Program-made: the position numbers and the translations under genes | Notes under the pieces: model-generated | Database searches by the model: none | What the model saw: the letters and a program-made list of their open reading frames with translations, nothing else | What the model was told of the DNA's origin: nothing | Assembly: GCA_963814435.1 (NCBI GenBank) | Contig: CAWFCV010000001.1 | Span: forward strand, 62,001 to 126,000 | Direction of reading: 5' to 3' | From: JAEUPI01 sp963814435 | Lineage (GTDB): Bacteria > Pseudomonadota > Gammaproteobacteria > Burkholderiales > Burkholderiaceae_C | DNA length: 64,000 nt | Part shown: one piece after another, positions 1-12,934 of the stretch | Layout of the letters: each line of letters begins with the position of its first letter | Position numbering within the stretch: position 1 is the first letter of the stretch

Positions 1-2
1 CG

Positions 3-1286
<1,284 letters not shown>

Positions 1287-1469
1287 GCGTTCTGTCAGGC
1301 GCACAGCGCTCGACCGGGCTCCCGCTGGACGAACGGGCGGGAAGGCTCTAGCATCGCTCGGCTGGCTAACGCTGTCCGGAAGCGAACATGGCGAGCTTGC
1401 GCGAAGTCCAGAACGCAAGACGCGGGCCTGCCGTTCGCGATTCATCACTCCCACGCTACGGAGAAAAAG

Positions 1470-2906
1470 ATGACTTCAAGCAAGAGGATTTCGCGGCGCC
1501 GCTTTCTCGCCACGACGGCTGCCACTTCGGCGGCAACGCTCGCGCCGCCCTTCATACGCGGCGCGCACGCCGCGGGCTCGCTGGCGGTCGGTTTCTGGGA
1601 CCACTGGGTGCCCGGCGCCAACGACACGCTCACCAAGCTCTGCAACGAATGGGCGGCGAAGGAGAAGGTCGACGTCAAGATCGACTACATCACCTCGCAG
1701 GGCGACAAGCTGCTGCTGACCATCGCCGCCGAGTCGCAGGCGAAATCGGGCCACGACATCCTCGCAGTTTCCGAACTGGATGGCCGTCGATCAGGCGAAG
1801 AACCTGGAGCCGGTCGACGACATCGATGAATGTCGCGCTGATCGCCAAGTACGGCAACGCGACCGCGGTCGTCGAATACCTCGGCAAGCAGGACGGCCAC
1901 TGGGTCGCAGTCCCGGCCACGACCGGCAGCCAGATCAAGGGGCCGTGCGGGCGCATCGATCTGCTTCAAGCAGTACGCCGGGCTCGATGTCGTCAAGATG
2001 TACCCGGCGCCGGCGCGCACGCCGGACAAGGCGCTGACAGGACCAGTGGACCTGGGACACCTTCCTGGTCCGCCGCCGAGAAATGCCACAAGGCGCGGCT
2101 ACCCCTTCGGCATCGGGATTGGGGCAGACGACCGATTCGGTCGACTCGGTGGGCGCGCTGTTCGCAGCGTACGGCGCGCAACTGGTCGACGCCAAGGGCA
2201 ACATCACGGTCAAGTCCGACGCGCGTGAAGCAGGTGCTGGAATACGTGCAAGAAGCTGGTGCAGTTCCTGCCGCCGGACGTGTTCGCCTGGGACGACGCC
2301 TCGAACAACAAGTGGCTGATCTCCGGCAAGGGCGCGCTGATCATGAACCCGCCCAGCGCCTGGGCGGTGGCCAAGCGCGACAACCCCAAGGTCGCCGAGC
2401 AGCTGTGGACCTTCCCGTCGCCCAAGGGGCCGAAGGGGCGCTATCAGCCCGGTACTGCCGTTCTACTGGGGCATCTGGAAGTTCTCGAAGAACAAGTCCG
2501 GCCGCGCAAGAGCCTGCTCGCGCTACCTGTCGCAGCGCTCGAGCGGTCGAGCAGATGGTGGCCGCCAGCGGCGGCTACGACATCCCGGCGTTCTCGGGCC
2601 TGCGCGACTTCAAGACCTGGGCCGAGGTGGGCCCGCCCAAGGGCACGCTGTACCACTATCCGCCGCGGCGCCGATCAGATCGTCTCGATCGCCGGCGCGC
2701 CCGCGCCCGCGAAGATCGCCAACCAGATCTACACCCAGGCGACCATGACCAAGATGATCGCCAAGTGCACCCAGGGCGGCGAGTCGATCGACAAGGCGAT
2801 CGGCTGGGCCGCCTCGGAGCTGGAAGGCTTCATGCGCACGCTGAGGCGCAGGCTGCGCGCGGGTGGACGAATCGCAAACGCGCAGCTGCGAGCGTGGATT
2901 GGTTGA
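1470..2906 (+). CDS. ABC transporter extracellular solute-binding protein (family 1), frame-disrupted
   Basis: Periplasmic binding protein of a sugar/polyol-type importer, first gene of a four-gene operon. It begins with a Tat-type signal (SRRRFLATTAATSAATLAPP, then a cleavage-like AHAA) and continues with GFWDHWVPGANDTL. Family-like sequence continues in changing frames: NWMAVDQAKN, KYGNATAVVEYLGKQDGHW, GQTTDSVDSVGALFAAYG, FLPPDVFAWDDASNNKWL, QIYTQATMTKMI. At least eleven single-base insertions (near 1765, 1825, 1964, 2039, 2071, 2096, 2116, 2225, 2249, 2450 and 2555) break it; removing each restores expected residues. Either a badly read intact gene or, less likely, a decayed one. The substrate cannot be deduced. 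Confidence 0.8.
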
Positions 2907-2931
2907 GAACCACCGGAGGGAGCAAGCTTGA

Positions 2932-3858
2932 ATGGCTGATGCCCACAGCCTTGCGGCGCCGTCACCTGCGGGCCGGCATGACGATGAAGAAGTTCGTGCG
3001 CCGCAGCTCCACGATCGCCTTCATGATGGCGTTGCCGCTGATCCTGCTGATCGCCTTGCTGGTCGTCTATCCGGCGCTGTTCTCGATGTATCTCGCGACG
3101 CTCAACAAGTCGATGGAGCGCTTCGTCGGCCTCGGCAACTTCGAGTTCCTGTTCAAGCGCGACACCTTCTGGATGGTGGTCAAGCAGTCGATGCATCTTC
3201 GCCATCAGCGCCGTCTTCTTCAAGGCGCTGATCGGCTTCTTCCGTCGCGCACTTCGTGCACACCATTCCGGCCAAGGGCCAGCGCAAGTGGCGCGGCATG
3301 CTGCTCGTGCCCTGGGTCATCCCGCCCGCGATGAGCACGCTCGGCTGGTTCTGGCTGTTCGACCCGTCCTACAGCGCCTTCAACTGGCTGTTCGTGCGCA
3401 TCGGCATCGATCCGGTCAACTGGCTGGGCGACGCGACCTGGGCGCGCTTCTCGGTGATCCTGGTGAACGTCTGGTACGGCGCGCCGTTCTTCCTGATCAT
3501 GTACCTCGCGGCGCTCAAGTCGGTGCCGGAGCAGCTGTTCGAGGCGGCGTCGATCGACGGCGCCAACTGGTGGCAGAAGATCTGGTACATCACGCTGCCG
3601 ATGATGCGCAACATCATCGCCATCACGGTGCTGTTCTCGCTCATCGTCACCTTCGCCAACTTCGACATCGTGCGCATCCTGACCAGCGGCGGGCCGGTGG
3701 ATCAGACGCATGTGTTCGCCACCTGGGCCTTCAACCTCGGCATCCAGGGCAACGACATTCCGCTCGGCGCCTGCGTCTCGCTGTTCATGCTGCCGATCCT
3801 CGGCATCGCGGCGATCTTCATCCTGCGCGGCGTCACCAAGCGCGGCAACGAGGCCTGA
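2932..3858 (+). CDS. ABC importer permease 1 (MalF/UgpA-like), frame-disrupted
   Basis: Inner-membrane permease of the same importer. The most likely start is the ATG at 2932 (MADAHSLAAP), after a GGAGGG ribosome site; an internal ATG at 2978 opens the next frame (MTMKKFVRRSS). Hydrophobic helices include FMMALPLILLIALLVVYPAL and WRGMLLVPWVIPPAMSTLGW. The cytoplasmic EAA loop that docks the ATPase is EAASIDGANWWQKIWYITLP. Shifts between 2932 and 2978, near 3194 and near 3242 are each explained by one extra base. The downstream permease ATG follows this stop by two bases. Confidence 0.85.
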
Positions 3859-3860
3859 GC

Positions 3861-4762
3861 ATGACGGCGAGCGCCGCCACTGCGCTGCGGCCGCGAACCG
3901 GCAGCATCCAGCGCAGCCGACGCTGGGCGCTGATCTGGTCGTACGTGTTCCTGGTGCTGTTCGTGGTCTTCTTCCTGACGCCGCCGATCTACATGTTGAT
4001 CACGTCGTTCAAGAGCAGCGCGCGAGATCTCGGCGATCACGAATCCGTGGTGGGTCTATCACCCGACACTCGACAACTACGCGGCGCTGCTCGGCTCGGG
4101 CACCTACCTGACGTTCTTCCGCAATTCGGCGGTCATCGCGCTGCTCGTGGTCGCCATCACGATGCTGGTCAGCATTCCGGCGGCTTTCGCGCTGTCGCGC
4201 ATGAAGTTCTGGGGCTCGGCCACGCTGGCGACCGGCGTGTTCCTCACCTACCTGATGCCCGGACACGCTGCTGTTCATTCCGCTGTTCAAGATCTTCGCG
4301 TTCGTGCACGAGCACACCGGCATCGAGCTGATCAACCACTGGTGGGTGCTGATCATCGTCTATCCGACCCTGACGGTGCCCTTCGCCACCTGGATCCTGA
4401 TCGCCTACTTCGCCTCGATTCCGAAGGAGCTCGACGAGGCCGCGCTGATCGACGGTGCCGGCTACCTGCAGATGCTGACGATGATCTTCATTCCGGTGGC
4501 GCTGCCCGGCATCATCGCCGCGATGATCTTCGCCTTCACCGTGGCGTGGGCGCAGTTCCTCTATCCGCTCGCCTTCACCACCTCGGCGGACCAGCTGGTG
4601 CTGCCGGTGGGCATCGTCACCACGCTGATCAAGGGCGATGTGTTCAACTGGGGCCAGATCATGGCCGGCGCGCTGCTCGGCGCGGCGCCGCCGCTGATCA
4701 TCTACGCCTTCCTGATGGATTACTACATCGCCGGGCTGACGGCCGGCGCGACGAAGGGATAG
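3861..4762 (+). CDS. ABC importer permease 2 (MalG/UgpE-like), frame-disrupted
   Basis: Second membrane subunit of the importer. The ATG at 3861 begins MTASAATALRP; the first helix is SYVFLVLFVVFFLTPPIYML. After an apparent one-base insertion near 4023 the frame continues as AITNPWWVYHPTL-like sequence, and after another near 4258 as MHEHTGIELINHWWVLIIVY. The EAA loop is EAALIDGAGYLQMLTMIF. The C-terminus (AFLMDYYIAGLTAGATKG) is typical of MalG-type permeases. It sits two bases after permease 1 and five before the ATPase gene, so the set is surely one operon. Confidence 0.88.
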
Positions 4763-4766
4763 CCGC

Positions 4767-5868
<1,102 letters not shown>

Positions 5869-5882
5869 CGGCCCTGCTCTCG

Positions 5883-5899
5883 GCGCGCCGCCGGCGCGC
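5883..5899. terminator. GC hairpin between convergent genes
   Basis: Seven-base arms GCGCGCC and GGCGCGC with a 3-base loop lie in the 52 bases between the ABC ATPase stop and the stop of the convergent hydrolase. Position suits a bidirectional terminator, but no clear T-run follows on either strand. Confidence 0.3.
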
Positions 5900-5920
5900 G
5901 CGGTTGGGCTACATCTTGGG

Positions 5921-6995
5921 CTACATCGCGCGCTTCGGCGCCGTCTGCAACAGCTCGCGCAGTGCCTGGCTGTAGAACTTGGCCTGCCCCGTGGTGCCAT
6001 GCCCGGCGCTGTTCTCGCTGGCCGGGATCAGGTGCAGGCGCGCGTTCTTCACGCGCTTCAATTCGCGCTCCATCAGTCCGGTCTCCGGCGGGTTGCGCTC
6101 GTCGTCGGCGGCGTTGATGACCAGCAGCGCGGCCTGGATGCGCTCCAGCCCCGGCGACGGGTTGTAGTCGCGCGACGAATCCCATTGGTAGAGCACGTCG
6201 TTGGCGTCGGCGCGGAACGGCGCGTTCAGCCGGCTGTCGAGCAGCTTGTCGGCCAGCTCGCGCGTCGGCGCGGCCTTCTGGTAGGCGAGCGTGCCGCCGT
6301 TGGTGGCGATGCCGAAGAACACGCTGGCGAATTGCGCCGACTTGGGCTGCGTGGTGTAGTCGCCGCCCTTCCAGTCGGGATCGTTGCGGATCGAGTCGAT
6401 GATCAGCCGGCGCATCATCCAGTTGCGGCTGGCCATCTCGGTGGGCTGCGAGGCCATCGGCGCCAGCGCGTCCATGAAATCGGGGTAGCGCACGCCCCAG
6501 ATCCAGCTGTGCATGCCGCCCATCGAGTTGCCGATCACCAGGCGCGCGTGCTTGATGCCCAGCCCCTCGGTGACGAGCCGGTACTGCGCGGCCACCATGT
6601 CGTCGTAGTTGTAGCGTGGGAACTTCGTGCGCAGCTCCGTCCGACGGCTTGGACGATCGGCCGTGACCGATCGCGTCGGGCAGGATGATGAAGTACCTGG
6701 TCGCGTCCAGCGGCTGGCCGGCGCCGAACAGCTCGCCGGCGAACGCCGGCGTCAGCATGCTGGCGGCCGAGCCGGTGGTGCCATGCAGCACGATCACCGG
6801 CTCGCCGGTGGGCGCGCCGACGGTCGTGTAGTGCAGGCGCAGCTCGGGCATCACCTCGCCGGTGTGGAACTTGAAGTCGCGCGCGATCCACGTGCCTTCC
6901 TTCGGCGCGGGATAGTCGGCGGCAAGCGATGCAGCGCCAATCAGGGCGAGAAGCACACCGGTCAATGCGGGAACGAGTCGCGCGAAGCACTTCAT
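5921..6995 (-). CDS. Secreted alpha/beta hydrolase, homoserine acetyltransferase-like (MetX superfamily), one frameshift
   Basis: Alpha/beta-hydrolase fold protein with an N-terminal signal peptide (LVPALTGVLLALIGAASLAA), so probably periplasmic or exported, unlike cytoplasmic MetX. The oxyanion-region motif VLHGTTGSAASML and the nucleophile elbow GNSMGGMHSW are clear; the acid and histidine are probably in LLVINAADDERNPPE and SENSAGHGT. A one-base insertion near 6634 splits the frame, and removing it joins KPSDG to FPRYNYDDMVAAQYRL. About 357 residues when corrected. The substrate is unknown; acetyltransferase activity should not be assumed from the resemblance. It starts about 20 bases downstream of the lplA-like stop. 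Confidence 0.8.
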
Positions 6996-7014
6996 TGCGG
7001 TCTCCTGGTCGTGA

Positions 7015-7800
7015 TCACACCGCGCGCACCGTCGGCGGTAGCACGCGGGCGAAACTCTGCGCGACGGCGTGGCGCACGCGTTCGGCGAGGTCCGCTGGCG
7101 GCATGGTAGCCCCGGACGCGCGGCGCCAGACCCGCGCGATGCTGGTCAGCGCCTCCGGGCGGTAGTGGCGGCCCGTGCCCAGCAGTGTTTCGAAGGCGTT
7201 GCAGCGCGTGGTGAGCTCGTCCGGGTCGGCATCGACCACCAGCACCGCGTGCGCCAGCACCACCGGCTGCCCGAGGACGCGGCGCCACGATTGCGCGGTA
7301 CCCGCGACCTTGGCGCCGTCGACCGCGAGGTTGAAGCGGCCGTCGCAGAACGATCCACGCACCTCCTGAACCTTGGCGGCGACGCCAAGCCGCGCCACGG
7401 CGCGCTGCAAGCCATCGCACAGCTCGCGGTAGACGCGGTCGGTGTCGACAGGCCGGGCGTGATCGGTGCGCCAGACCAGGCTCAGGTTCAGCAGCCCTGG
7501 CCCCAACGGGACGACGCCGCCGCCTGAGGTACGCACGCACACCGGCCAGCCTGCGGCCGCCGATGCCGCGCAGGCAGCCGGCCAACCCGCGCTGCGCTCG
7601 TAGCTGCGCGGTACGACCAAACCCTGGGTGGCCTGCCACAGATGGGCGCCGGCGCGGCCGCTGGCCGCGGCAGCCTGCAGCCACGCGGTCTCCTGCGCGA
7701 TGCCGTCGGCGAGCGGCTGCCCATGCAGCGCGACGAAGCCGAAGATCGGCAGCGCGGTTTCGGTGCGCTCAACCGCGCAGGTGCTGTCGCAGCGCTGCAT
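7015..7800 (-). CDS. lplA: Lipoate-protein ligase A-like protein
   Basis: Biotin/lipoate protein ligase fold. The motif RTSGGGVVPLGPGLLNLSL matches the lipoate-binding loop (family pattern RxxGGGxVxxxxG), and DGAKVAGTAQSWRRVLG matches the conserved lysine segment. It is about 261 residues, within the family range. It is the last gene of the minus-strand acetoin cluster and overlaps the 3' end of acoC by about 30 bases. Family logic suggests it attaches lipoate to the lipoyl domain of AcoC; that substrate assignment is inferred from position. Confidence 0.8.
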   Translation of the reverse strand: MQRCDSTCAVERTETALPIFGFVALHGQPLADGIAQETAWLQAAAASGRAGAHLWQATQGLVVPRSYERSAGWPAACAASAAAGWPVCVRTSGGGVVPLGPGLLNLSLVWRTDHARPVDTDRVYRELCDGLQRAVARLGVAAKVQEVRGSFCDGRFNLAVDGAKVAGTAQSWRRVLGQPVVLAHAVLVVDADPDELTTRCNAFETLLGTGRHYRPEALTSIARVWRRASGATMPPADLAERVRHAVAQSFARVLPPTVRAV

Positions 7801-8888
7801 TGACCTCCGCGGCCTTCTCCATCATCACCATATGTCCCGCACTGTCGAACACCTGCACCTGCGCGCCGGCCGGGGCCTGCGTGGCCTGCGCCGCCGGGAT
7901 CACGCGGTCTTCGCGGCCCCACAGCAGCAGCAGCGGATGCGCCCGCGGATCGATCGATCGCACCGGCAGCGCCGACTGCCGGCCGCCGCCGAACAGGCCC
8001 AGTCGCAGCTGTGCGAGCAGTGCGTCGACGCCGTCGAGCCGCTTGTACTTCAGCACGTCGTCGACCATCTGGCGGCTCACCAGTTCGGGGTTGGCGAACA
8101 ACTGCTCGAGCACCGGCTTGAGCTCGCGGCGCGACGCCGCCGCGACGAAGCCCTCGGTGTAGCCCTGGTCGATGTCCTCGCCCAGGCCCGCGGTGCCCAG
8201 CAAGCGCCAACGACGCCGACGCGCGACGGCGCCTGCAGCGCCATCTGCGCCGCGATCGCGCCGCCCATCGAATGGCCGACGACATGCACCCGCGCGACGC
8301 TCGAGACGCTCGAGGAACGCGAGCGACGAAGCGCGCCAGCGCCGGCAGATCGGTGCCCGGCAGCCGGGCGGTCGGACTGCCCGTGCCCCGGCAGATCGAG
8401 CGCGATCACCTCGGCGTCCTCGGCCACCGCGTCGAGGTTGAACAGCCAGTTGTCGAGGTCGCCGCCAAAGCCGTGCAGGAACAGCACCGGTGCCCCCGGC
8501 CCAGCACCGCGACGCGCGTAGCGCACGCGGATGCCCGCCACCTCGGCGACGCTGAACGCCGGCGCCGCATCGGCTTCGTCCTCGGCCGCCGCGGGCACCA
8601 CGTACGCGGCCACGTAGGCATCGATGTCGGCGTCGCGACACATCGGGGCCGGCCAGCACGCCGAGCAGCGCCTTCACCGGCAACGTCTCGCCGGGCTGGG
8701 CCAGCCGGCGGCGCAGCAGACCCGGGTCGGCCGCTTCCACGGCGTTGGCGATCTTGTCGGTCTCGACCTCGAGGATGGGCATGCCCACCTCGATGCTCGT
8801 GCCCTCCTCGACCAGCCAGCGCGGTGACTGTTCCTTCCCTCATCGAAAGGCCCCACTTGGGCATGATGATCGGCGTGATGCCGGCCAT
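7769..8888 (-). CDS. acoC: Acetoin dehydrogenase E2 (lipoyl domain fused to alpha/beta hydrolase), frame-disrupted
   Basis: Dihydrolipoamide acetyltransferase of the acetoin dehydrogenase complex, taking the acetyl group made by AcoAB onto lipoate and CoA. The ATG at 8888 gives MAGITPIIMPKWGLSMREG; the lipoyl-bearing lysine is in EVETDKIANAVEA. After a short linker comes an alpha/beta-hydrolase domain (VLFLHGFGGDLDNWLF, LDLPGHGQSD, VVGHSMGGAIAAQMAL), ending LLLLWGREDRVIPAAQ and DSAGHMVMMEKA. This two-domain layout is specific to AcoC. Several indels (near 8828, 8645, 8365, 8305 and 8205) move the frame, but the landmarks come in the right order. It follows acoB directly. Confidence 0.88.
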
Positions 8889-9920
8889 CGATCGCGTCAG
8901 CGCTTCCGCGCTCAGCGTCTTGCGCACTGGCCACCGCGCCGATCTGCGCGGCGCTCGGGATGTAGGGGTCCTCGAGCACCGGCGAGAACGGCACCGGCGA
9001 GTGCGGCGGGGTGACCATCTCGATCGGACCCTTGAGCGCACCGAACGCCGCCTGGGCGACCTGCGCCGAGATGTCGGCGGCGATGCTGCAGCGCGGGCTC
9101 GCCTCGTCGACGCACACCAGGTGGCCGGTCTTGCTCGACGCTCTCGAGCACGGTGTCCATGTCCAGCGGCGACAGCGTGCGCAGGTCGATCGACCTCGCA
9201 CGTCGACGCCTTCCTTGGCCAGCGCGGCGGCCGCCTCGAGCGAGCGGTGCACCATCAGTCGCGTAGGCGACGATCGTGACCGTCTTGCCCTCGCGCACCA
9301 CGTTGGCCTCGCCGAACGGAATCGTGTAGCTCTGCCTCGGGCACGTCGCCCTCGAGCGCGTACAGAGTCTTGTGCTCGCAGAAGATCACCGGGTCGTTGT
9401 CGCGGATGCTCTGGATCAGCAGGCCCTTGGTGTCGTAGGGCGTGCTCGGGCACACCACCTTCAGCCCCGGGATGTGGGTGAACAGCGGCGTGAGCATCTG
9501 CGAGTGCTGCGCGGCGGCGCGAAAACCCGCACCGACCATCGTGCGGATGACCACCGGTGTCTGCGCCTTGCCGCCGAACATGTACTTGAACTTGGCGGCC
9601 TGGTTGTAGATCTGGTCGAAGCACACGCCCATGAAATCGATGAACATCAGCTCGGCCACCGGGCGCATGCCGCAGGCGGCTGCACCGATCGCCGCGCCGA
9701 TGTAGGCGCTTTCGCTCAACGGGGTGTCGAGCAGCCGGTCGCCGTGTTTGGCGTACAGGCCCTTGGTGACGCCGAGCACCCCGCCCCAGGCGTCGCGCTC
9801 GCCGTCGCCGCCGGCGCCGCCGACGATGTCCTCGCCCATGCAGATCACCGACGGGTCGCGCGCCATCTCCTGGTCGAGCGCTTCGTTGATCGCCTGCTTC
9901 ATGCTGATCTTGCGTGCCAT
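8889..9920 (-). CDS. acoB: Acetoin dehydrogenase E1 beta (transketolase-like), frame-disrupted
   Basis: Beta subunit of the thiamine-diphosphate E1 that cleaves acetoin. It begins MARKISMKQAINEALDQEM after an AAGGAG site and shows MGEDIVGGAGG, DTPLSESAYIGAAIGAA, AELMFIDFMGVCFDQIYNQ and the KAQTPVVIRTMVGAG region. The frame breaks near 9330 and 9260, but the C-terminal half (transketolase C domain; DLRTLSPLD, VCVDEASPR, VPFSPVLEDPYIPSAAQI) is present. The exact stop is blurred by indels near 8910-8930; I end it where acoC begins. Neighbours on both sides are acetoin dehydrogenase genes. Confidence 0.88.
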
Positions 9921-9938
9921 GTCGTGGTCTCCTTGCGC

Positions 9939-10922
9939 TCAGTACTTGACGTAGACGTCGGTCGTCAGATCGGCCGCTGTGGGCAGCGGCGCCGCCTTGG
10001 CCTGCATCACCGCGTTCTCGATCAGGCCGAGCACCTCGTGGTCGATGGCCTTCAGCTCGGCGGCGGTGATCACCCCGGCGGCGGTGACCGCGGCGCTGAA
10101 CTTCTTGATGCAGTCGCGGTTGGCGCGGATGTCGTCGAGCTCGCCGGCGCCGCGATAGGTCTGCGCGTCGCCCTCGAAGTGGCCGTAGAAGCGCACCATC
10201 TTGCACTCCAGCAGCGACGGCCCGCCGCCCTCGCGCGCGCGCTTGATGGTCTCGCCCGCCGCCTCGTAGACGGCGAAGAAGTCGGTGCCGTCGACGGTCA
10301 CGCCCGGCAAGCCGAAGCCGGCGGCGCGGTCGACGTAGCTGTCCACCGCGACGCCGTAGTCGCGCGAGGTCGACTCGGCATAACCGTTGTTCTCGACGAC
10401 GAAGATCGCCGGCAGGTTCCACACCGCGGCGAGGTTCAGGCTCTCGAGGAAGGTGCCCTGGTTGGAGGCGCCGTCGCCGACGAAGCTGATCGCCACCTCG
10501 CGCTTCTTGCGGTACTTGGCGGCCAGCGCGGCGCCGCAGGCCAGCGGCGCGCCGGCGCCGAGGATGCCGTTGGCGCCCATCATGCCCTTGGACAGGTCGG
10601 CGATGTGCATCGAGCCGCCCTTGCCTTCGCAGGCGCCGCCCTTCCTGCCGTAGATCTCCTTCATCATCGAAACCACGTCCACGCCCTTGGCGATGCAGTG
10701 GCCGTGGCCGCGGTGCGTGCTGGCGATGCGGTCGCCGTCGCCCAGGTGCATCATGATCCCGGTGCCGGCGGCCTCCTCGCCGGCGTACAGGTGCACGAAG
10801 CCGGGGATGTCGCCGCGGCCGAAGTCGACGTGCAGCCGCTCCTCGAATTCGCGGATCGTGCGCATCGTCCGGTAGGCCTGCAGCAGATGGGCCTTGTCCA
10901 GCGGAAACGGATTGCCTGCCAT
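9939..10922 (-). CDS. acoA: Acetoin dehydrogenase E1 alpha (thiamine diphosphate-dependent)
   Basis: Alpha subunit of the E1 component, 327 residues in an intact frame. The start at 10922 (MAGNPFPLDKAHLLQAYRTM) has an AAGGAG site. The thiamine-diphosphate motif runs from FVGDGASNQGTFLESLNLA (GDG) to VVENNGYAEST (NN). The HLYAGEEAAGTG and THRGHGHCIAKG segments are typical of E1 alpha. It pairs with AcoB downstream. The surrounding acoX and acoC make acetoin, rather than pyruvate, the likely substrate. Confidence 0.95.
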   Translation of the reverse strand: MAGNPFPLDKAHLLQAYRTMRTIREFEERLHVDFGRGDIPGFVHLYAGEEAAGTGIMMHLGDGDRIASTHRGHGHCIAKGVDVVSMMKEIYGRKGGACEGKGGSMHIADLSKGMMGANGILGAGAPLACGAALAAKYRKKREVAISFVGDGASNQGTFLESLNLAAVWNLPAIFVVENNGYAESTSRDYGVAVDSYVDRAAGFGLPGVTVDGTDFFAVYEAAGETIKRAREGGGPSLLECKMVRFYGHFEGDAQTYRGAGELDDIRANRDCIKKFSAAVTAAGVITAAELKAIDHEVLGLIENAVMQAKAAPLPTAADLTTDVYVKY

Positions 10923-10948
10923 GGGAATGTCTCCTTTCGGGGGGTGGG

Positions 10949-12029
10949 TCAGCGGGCGGGAAGGTGGAGCAGACCGCGCTGCGCCGCGAGGTGCATGCAG
11001 CGGGCCACGTCCACGGTGAAGAAAGCGTTCTCGCGCAGCGTCATCGTGACGCGGCAGCCGGTGTCGAAGCCGAGCTCGCGCTCGCCGTCGAGCGCCACCG
11101 TGCCGGCCTGGTGCGCGACGACCTGCGGCTCGTCGGCGGCCATCGGGTGCCAGCCGGCGATCGGCACCGCGCGCACCAAGCCGGGGGCGATCGGCGCATT
11201 GAGCAGCAGCCGCGCGTCGGCGGCCGCGTGGGCCATGTGGACCGCCAGGCCGCCGGGCTCGGCCCGGCCCACCGGTTGCAGCAGCCCGCCGAGCGCGGAC
11301 ATGCCGATGCACTGCGGGTCGGCGAATACCAGATAGGCGGACAGCAGCGCCTCGGGCTTCCACAGCGCCCTTGCGCCGACGAAGCGGTCGCTGGTGATCA
11401 CCGCGTCGACGATCGCGACGTCGCGCTGCGTGCGGCCTTGGGCCTCGATCGTCACGTCGATCAGCTTGTTCGGTGTCAATGCGTCGCGCGCCGTCAGGCG
11501 CCCGCTGCGCGAACAGCCCCACCGCGAGGCCGGTGACCGTCGGCTCGCGCATCTCGGGGAAGGCGTTGTTGGTTCCGGTGGACAGGCCGGCGATCGGCAG
11601 CTCGGGGCAGGCGCGCACCACCGCGCGATGCGTGCCGTCGCCGCCGAGCACGACCACCGCGCAGGCACCGGCCGCGTGCAGCAACCGCGCGGCGGTGAAG
11701 GTGTCCTCCACTGTCGAGGTGGGCGTCATGTCGAGCCATCGCAACTCGGGATAGCGCGTGCGGTCGGCGCCCGGCGTCGATGCCTGTTCGCGGCGCAACG
11801 TGCGCTCGAGCAAGGCGCTGATGCCGCCGCGGTCGGGCATCATCAGCGCGCGCGTGACGCCGCAGGCCGCGGCCGCGCCGAGTACGCGCAGCAAGATGTT
11901 GACCCGGTCGGCGATCTGCAGATTGCCGGCGTGCGCCACCACACGACGGATGTCGCGCGCCGACACCGGGTTGGCGATGATGCCGATGACCCCGCGTTGG
12001 CGCGCGGGGTCTGCGGGTGCGGGGTCGAT
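10949..12029 (-). CDS. acoX: Acetoin catabolism protein X (NAD kinase-like fold), one frameshift, start unresolved
   Basis: AcoX family protein encoded at the head of acetoin gene clusters; its role is not firmly known. GIIANPVSARDIRRVVAHAG matches the NAD kinase-like N-terminus; VVVLGGDGTHRAVVR carries the GGDGT nucleotide-binding motif, followed by GLSTGTNNAFPE. A one-base insertion near 11510 splits the gene; the second half (PNKLIDVTIEAQGR, VDAVITSDRFVGARALW) continues to 10949. No ATG or GTG is in frame just after the GGAG site near 12035, so the start codon may be misread; 12029 is my estimate. It ends 26 bases before acoA. Confidence 0.85.
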
Positions 12030-12089
12030 GCGTCGTCTCCTGGCTTGCGCCCTCAACGGGAGCGCACGCGCACCCGGGCTGCTATTCTG

Positions 12090-12099
12090 GTTCGCGAAC
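12090..12099. promoter_or_regulatory. Perfect 10-bp palindrome between acoX and ureE
   Basis: GTTCGCGAAC lies in the roughly 300-bp region separating the divergent acoX and ureE. That region must hold the start signals for both directions. The palindrome could be an operator, though a palindrome this short in GC-rich DNA may be chance. I see no convincing sigma-54 site for the aco genes. Confidence 0.25.
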
Positions 12100-12333
12100 A
12101 CGCGCCGCCAGCTCGCCGACAACGCGGCGAGCAAGGCCAGCGTCCGAATACCGGGTCGATTATGCGCACAAAGCTGCCGCATGTTGAGGCCCGCGAGGCT
12201 TCTTCCGGGAGTGGGTGGGATCGCCATCGACCGGCCGGCACGGTTGGCGGCGCTGCTGGGGCGGGCAGGCGAGCGCTGCGCTGCGCCTGACCCGTGTCAC
12301 ACTGTGGCCGCTTCGACCGAGACCTCTCGAACC

Positions 12334-12934
12334 ATGTTGATCGTCAACCGACTCATCGCCCGAGGCCGCGGCCTGGCCGGCGCGCTGGTCAAACGCGCCG
12401 CCACCGTCGAGCTCGACTGGGACGTGCGGCAGAAGAGCCGCTTCGACGCCATGCGATTCCAGCGGGCGCGCGATCGGCGTCTTCCTGCCGCGCGGCACCG
12501 TCGTGCGCGGCGGCGACGTGCTGGTGGCCGAAGACGGTTCGCTGATCGCGGTCAAGGCTGCAGCCGCAGCCGGTGCTGGTGGTGCGGCATTGCGGCGAGC
12601 ACGGCACCGCCGTTCGACCTGCTGCGCGCGGCCTACCACCTGGGCAACCGCCACGTGCCGCTGGAGGTGAAGCCCGATCACCTGAAGCTCGAGCCCGACC
12701 ATGTGCTGGCCGACCTGCTGCGCGCAGATGCACCTGATCGTCTCCGAGGAACAGGCGGCGTTCGAGCCCGAGACCGGCGCCTATGCCGGCGCGAGCACGG
12801 TCACGGACATGACCACGAGCATGGCCACGATCACGCGCACGATCACGCGCATCGAGCCGGCCGCCGGACTTGCACACGACCATGACCATGGCGATGGTCA
12901 CGGTCACGGCCATCCGCACGACCACGAACACTGA
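12334..12934 (+). CDS. ureE: Urease accessory protein UreE (nickel chaperone), frame-disrupted
   Basis: Nickel-binding chaperone that delivers metal to the urease maturation complex. It starts MLIVNRLIARGRGLAGALVK, with the UreE core visible as DWDVRQKSRFDA, YHLGNRHVPLEVKPDHLKL and LEPDHVLADLLR. The C-terminal tail from about 12795 is extremely His/Asp-rich (runs of HD and HG pairs), as in nickel-storing UreE proteins. Several one-base insertions (for example near 12465, 12556, 12727 and 12795) shift the frame, but the end PHDHEH is clean. Its TGA overlaps the ureF ATG. Confidence 0.9.

Noticed and set aside
9372..11336. Plus-strand frame of 654 residues across the aco genes
   Set aside because: Antisense to acoA, acoB and acoX, which carry strong family motifs; the product is His/Asp/Val-rich shadow sequence.
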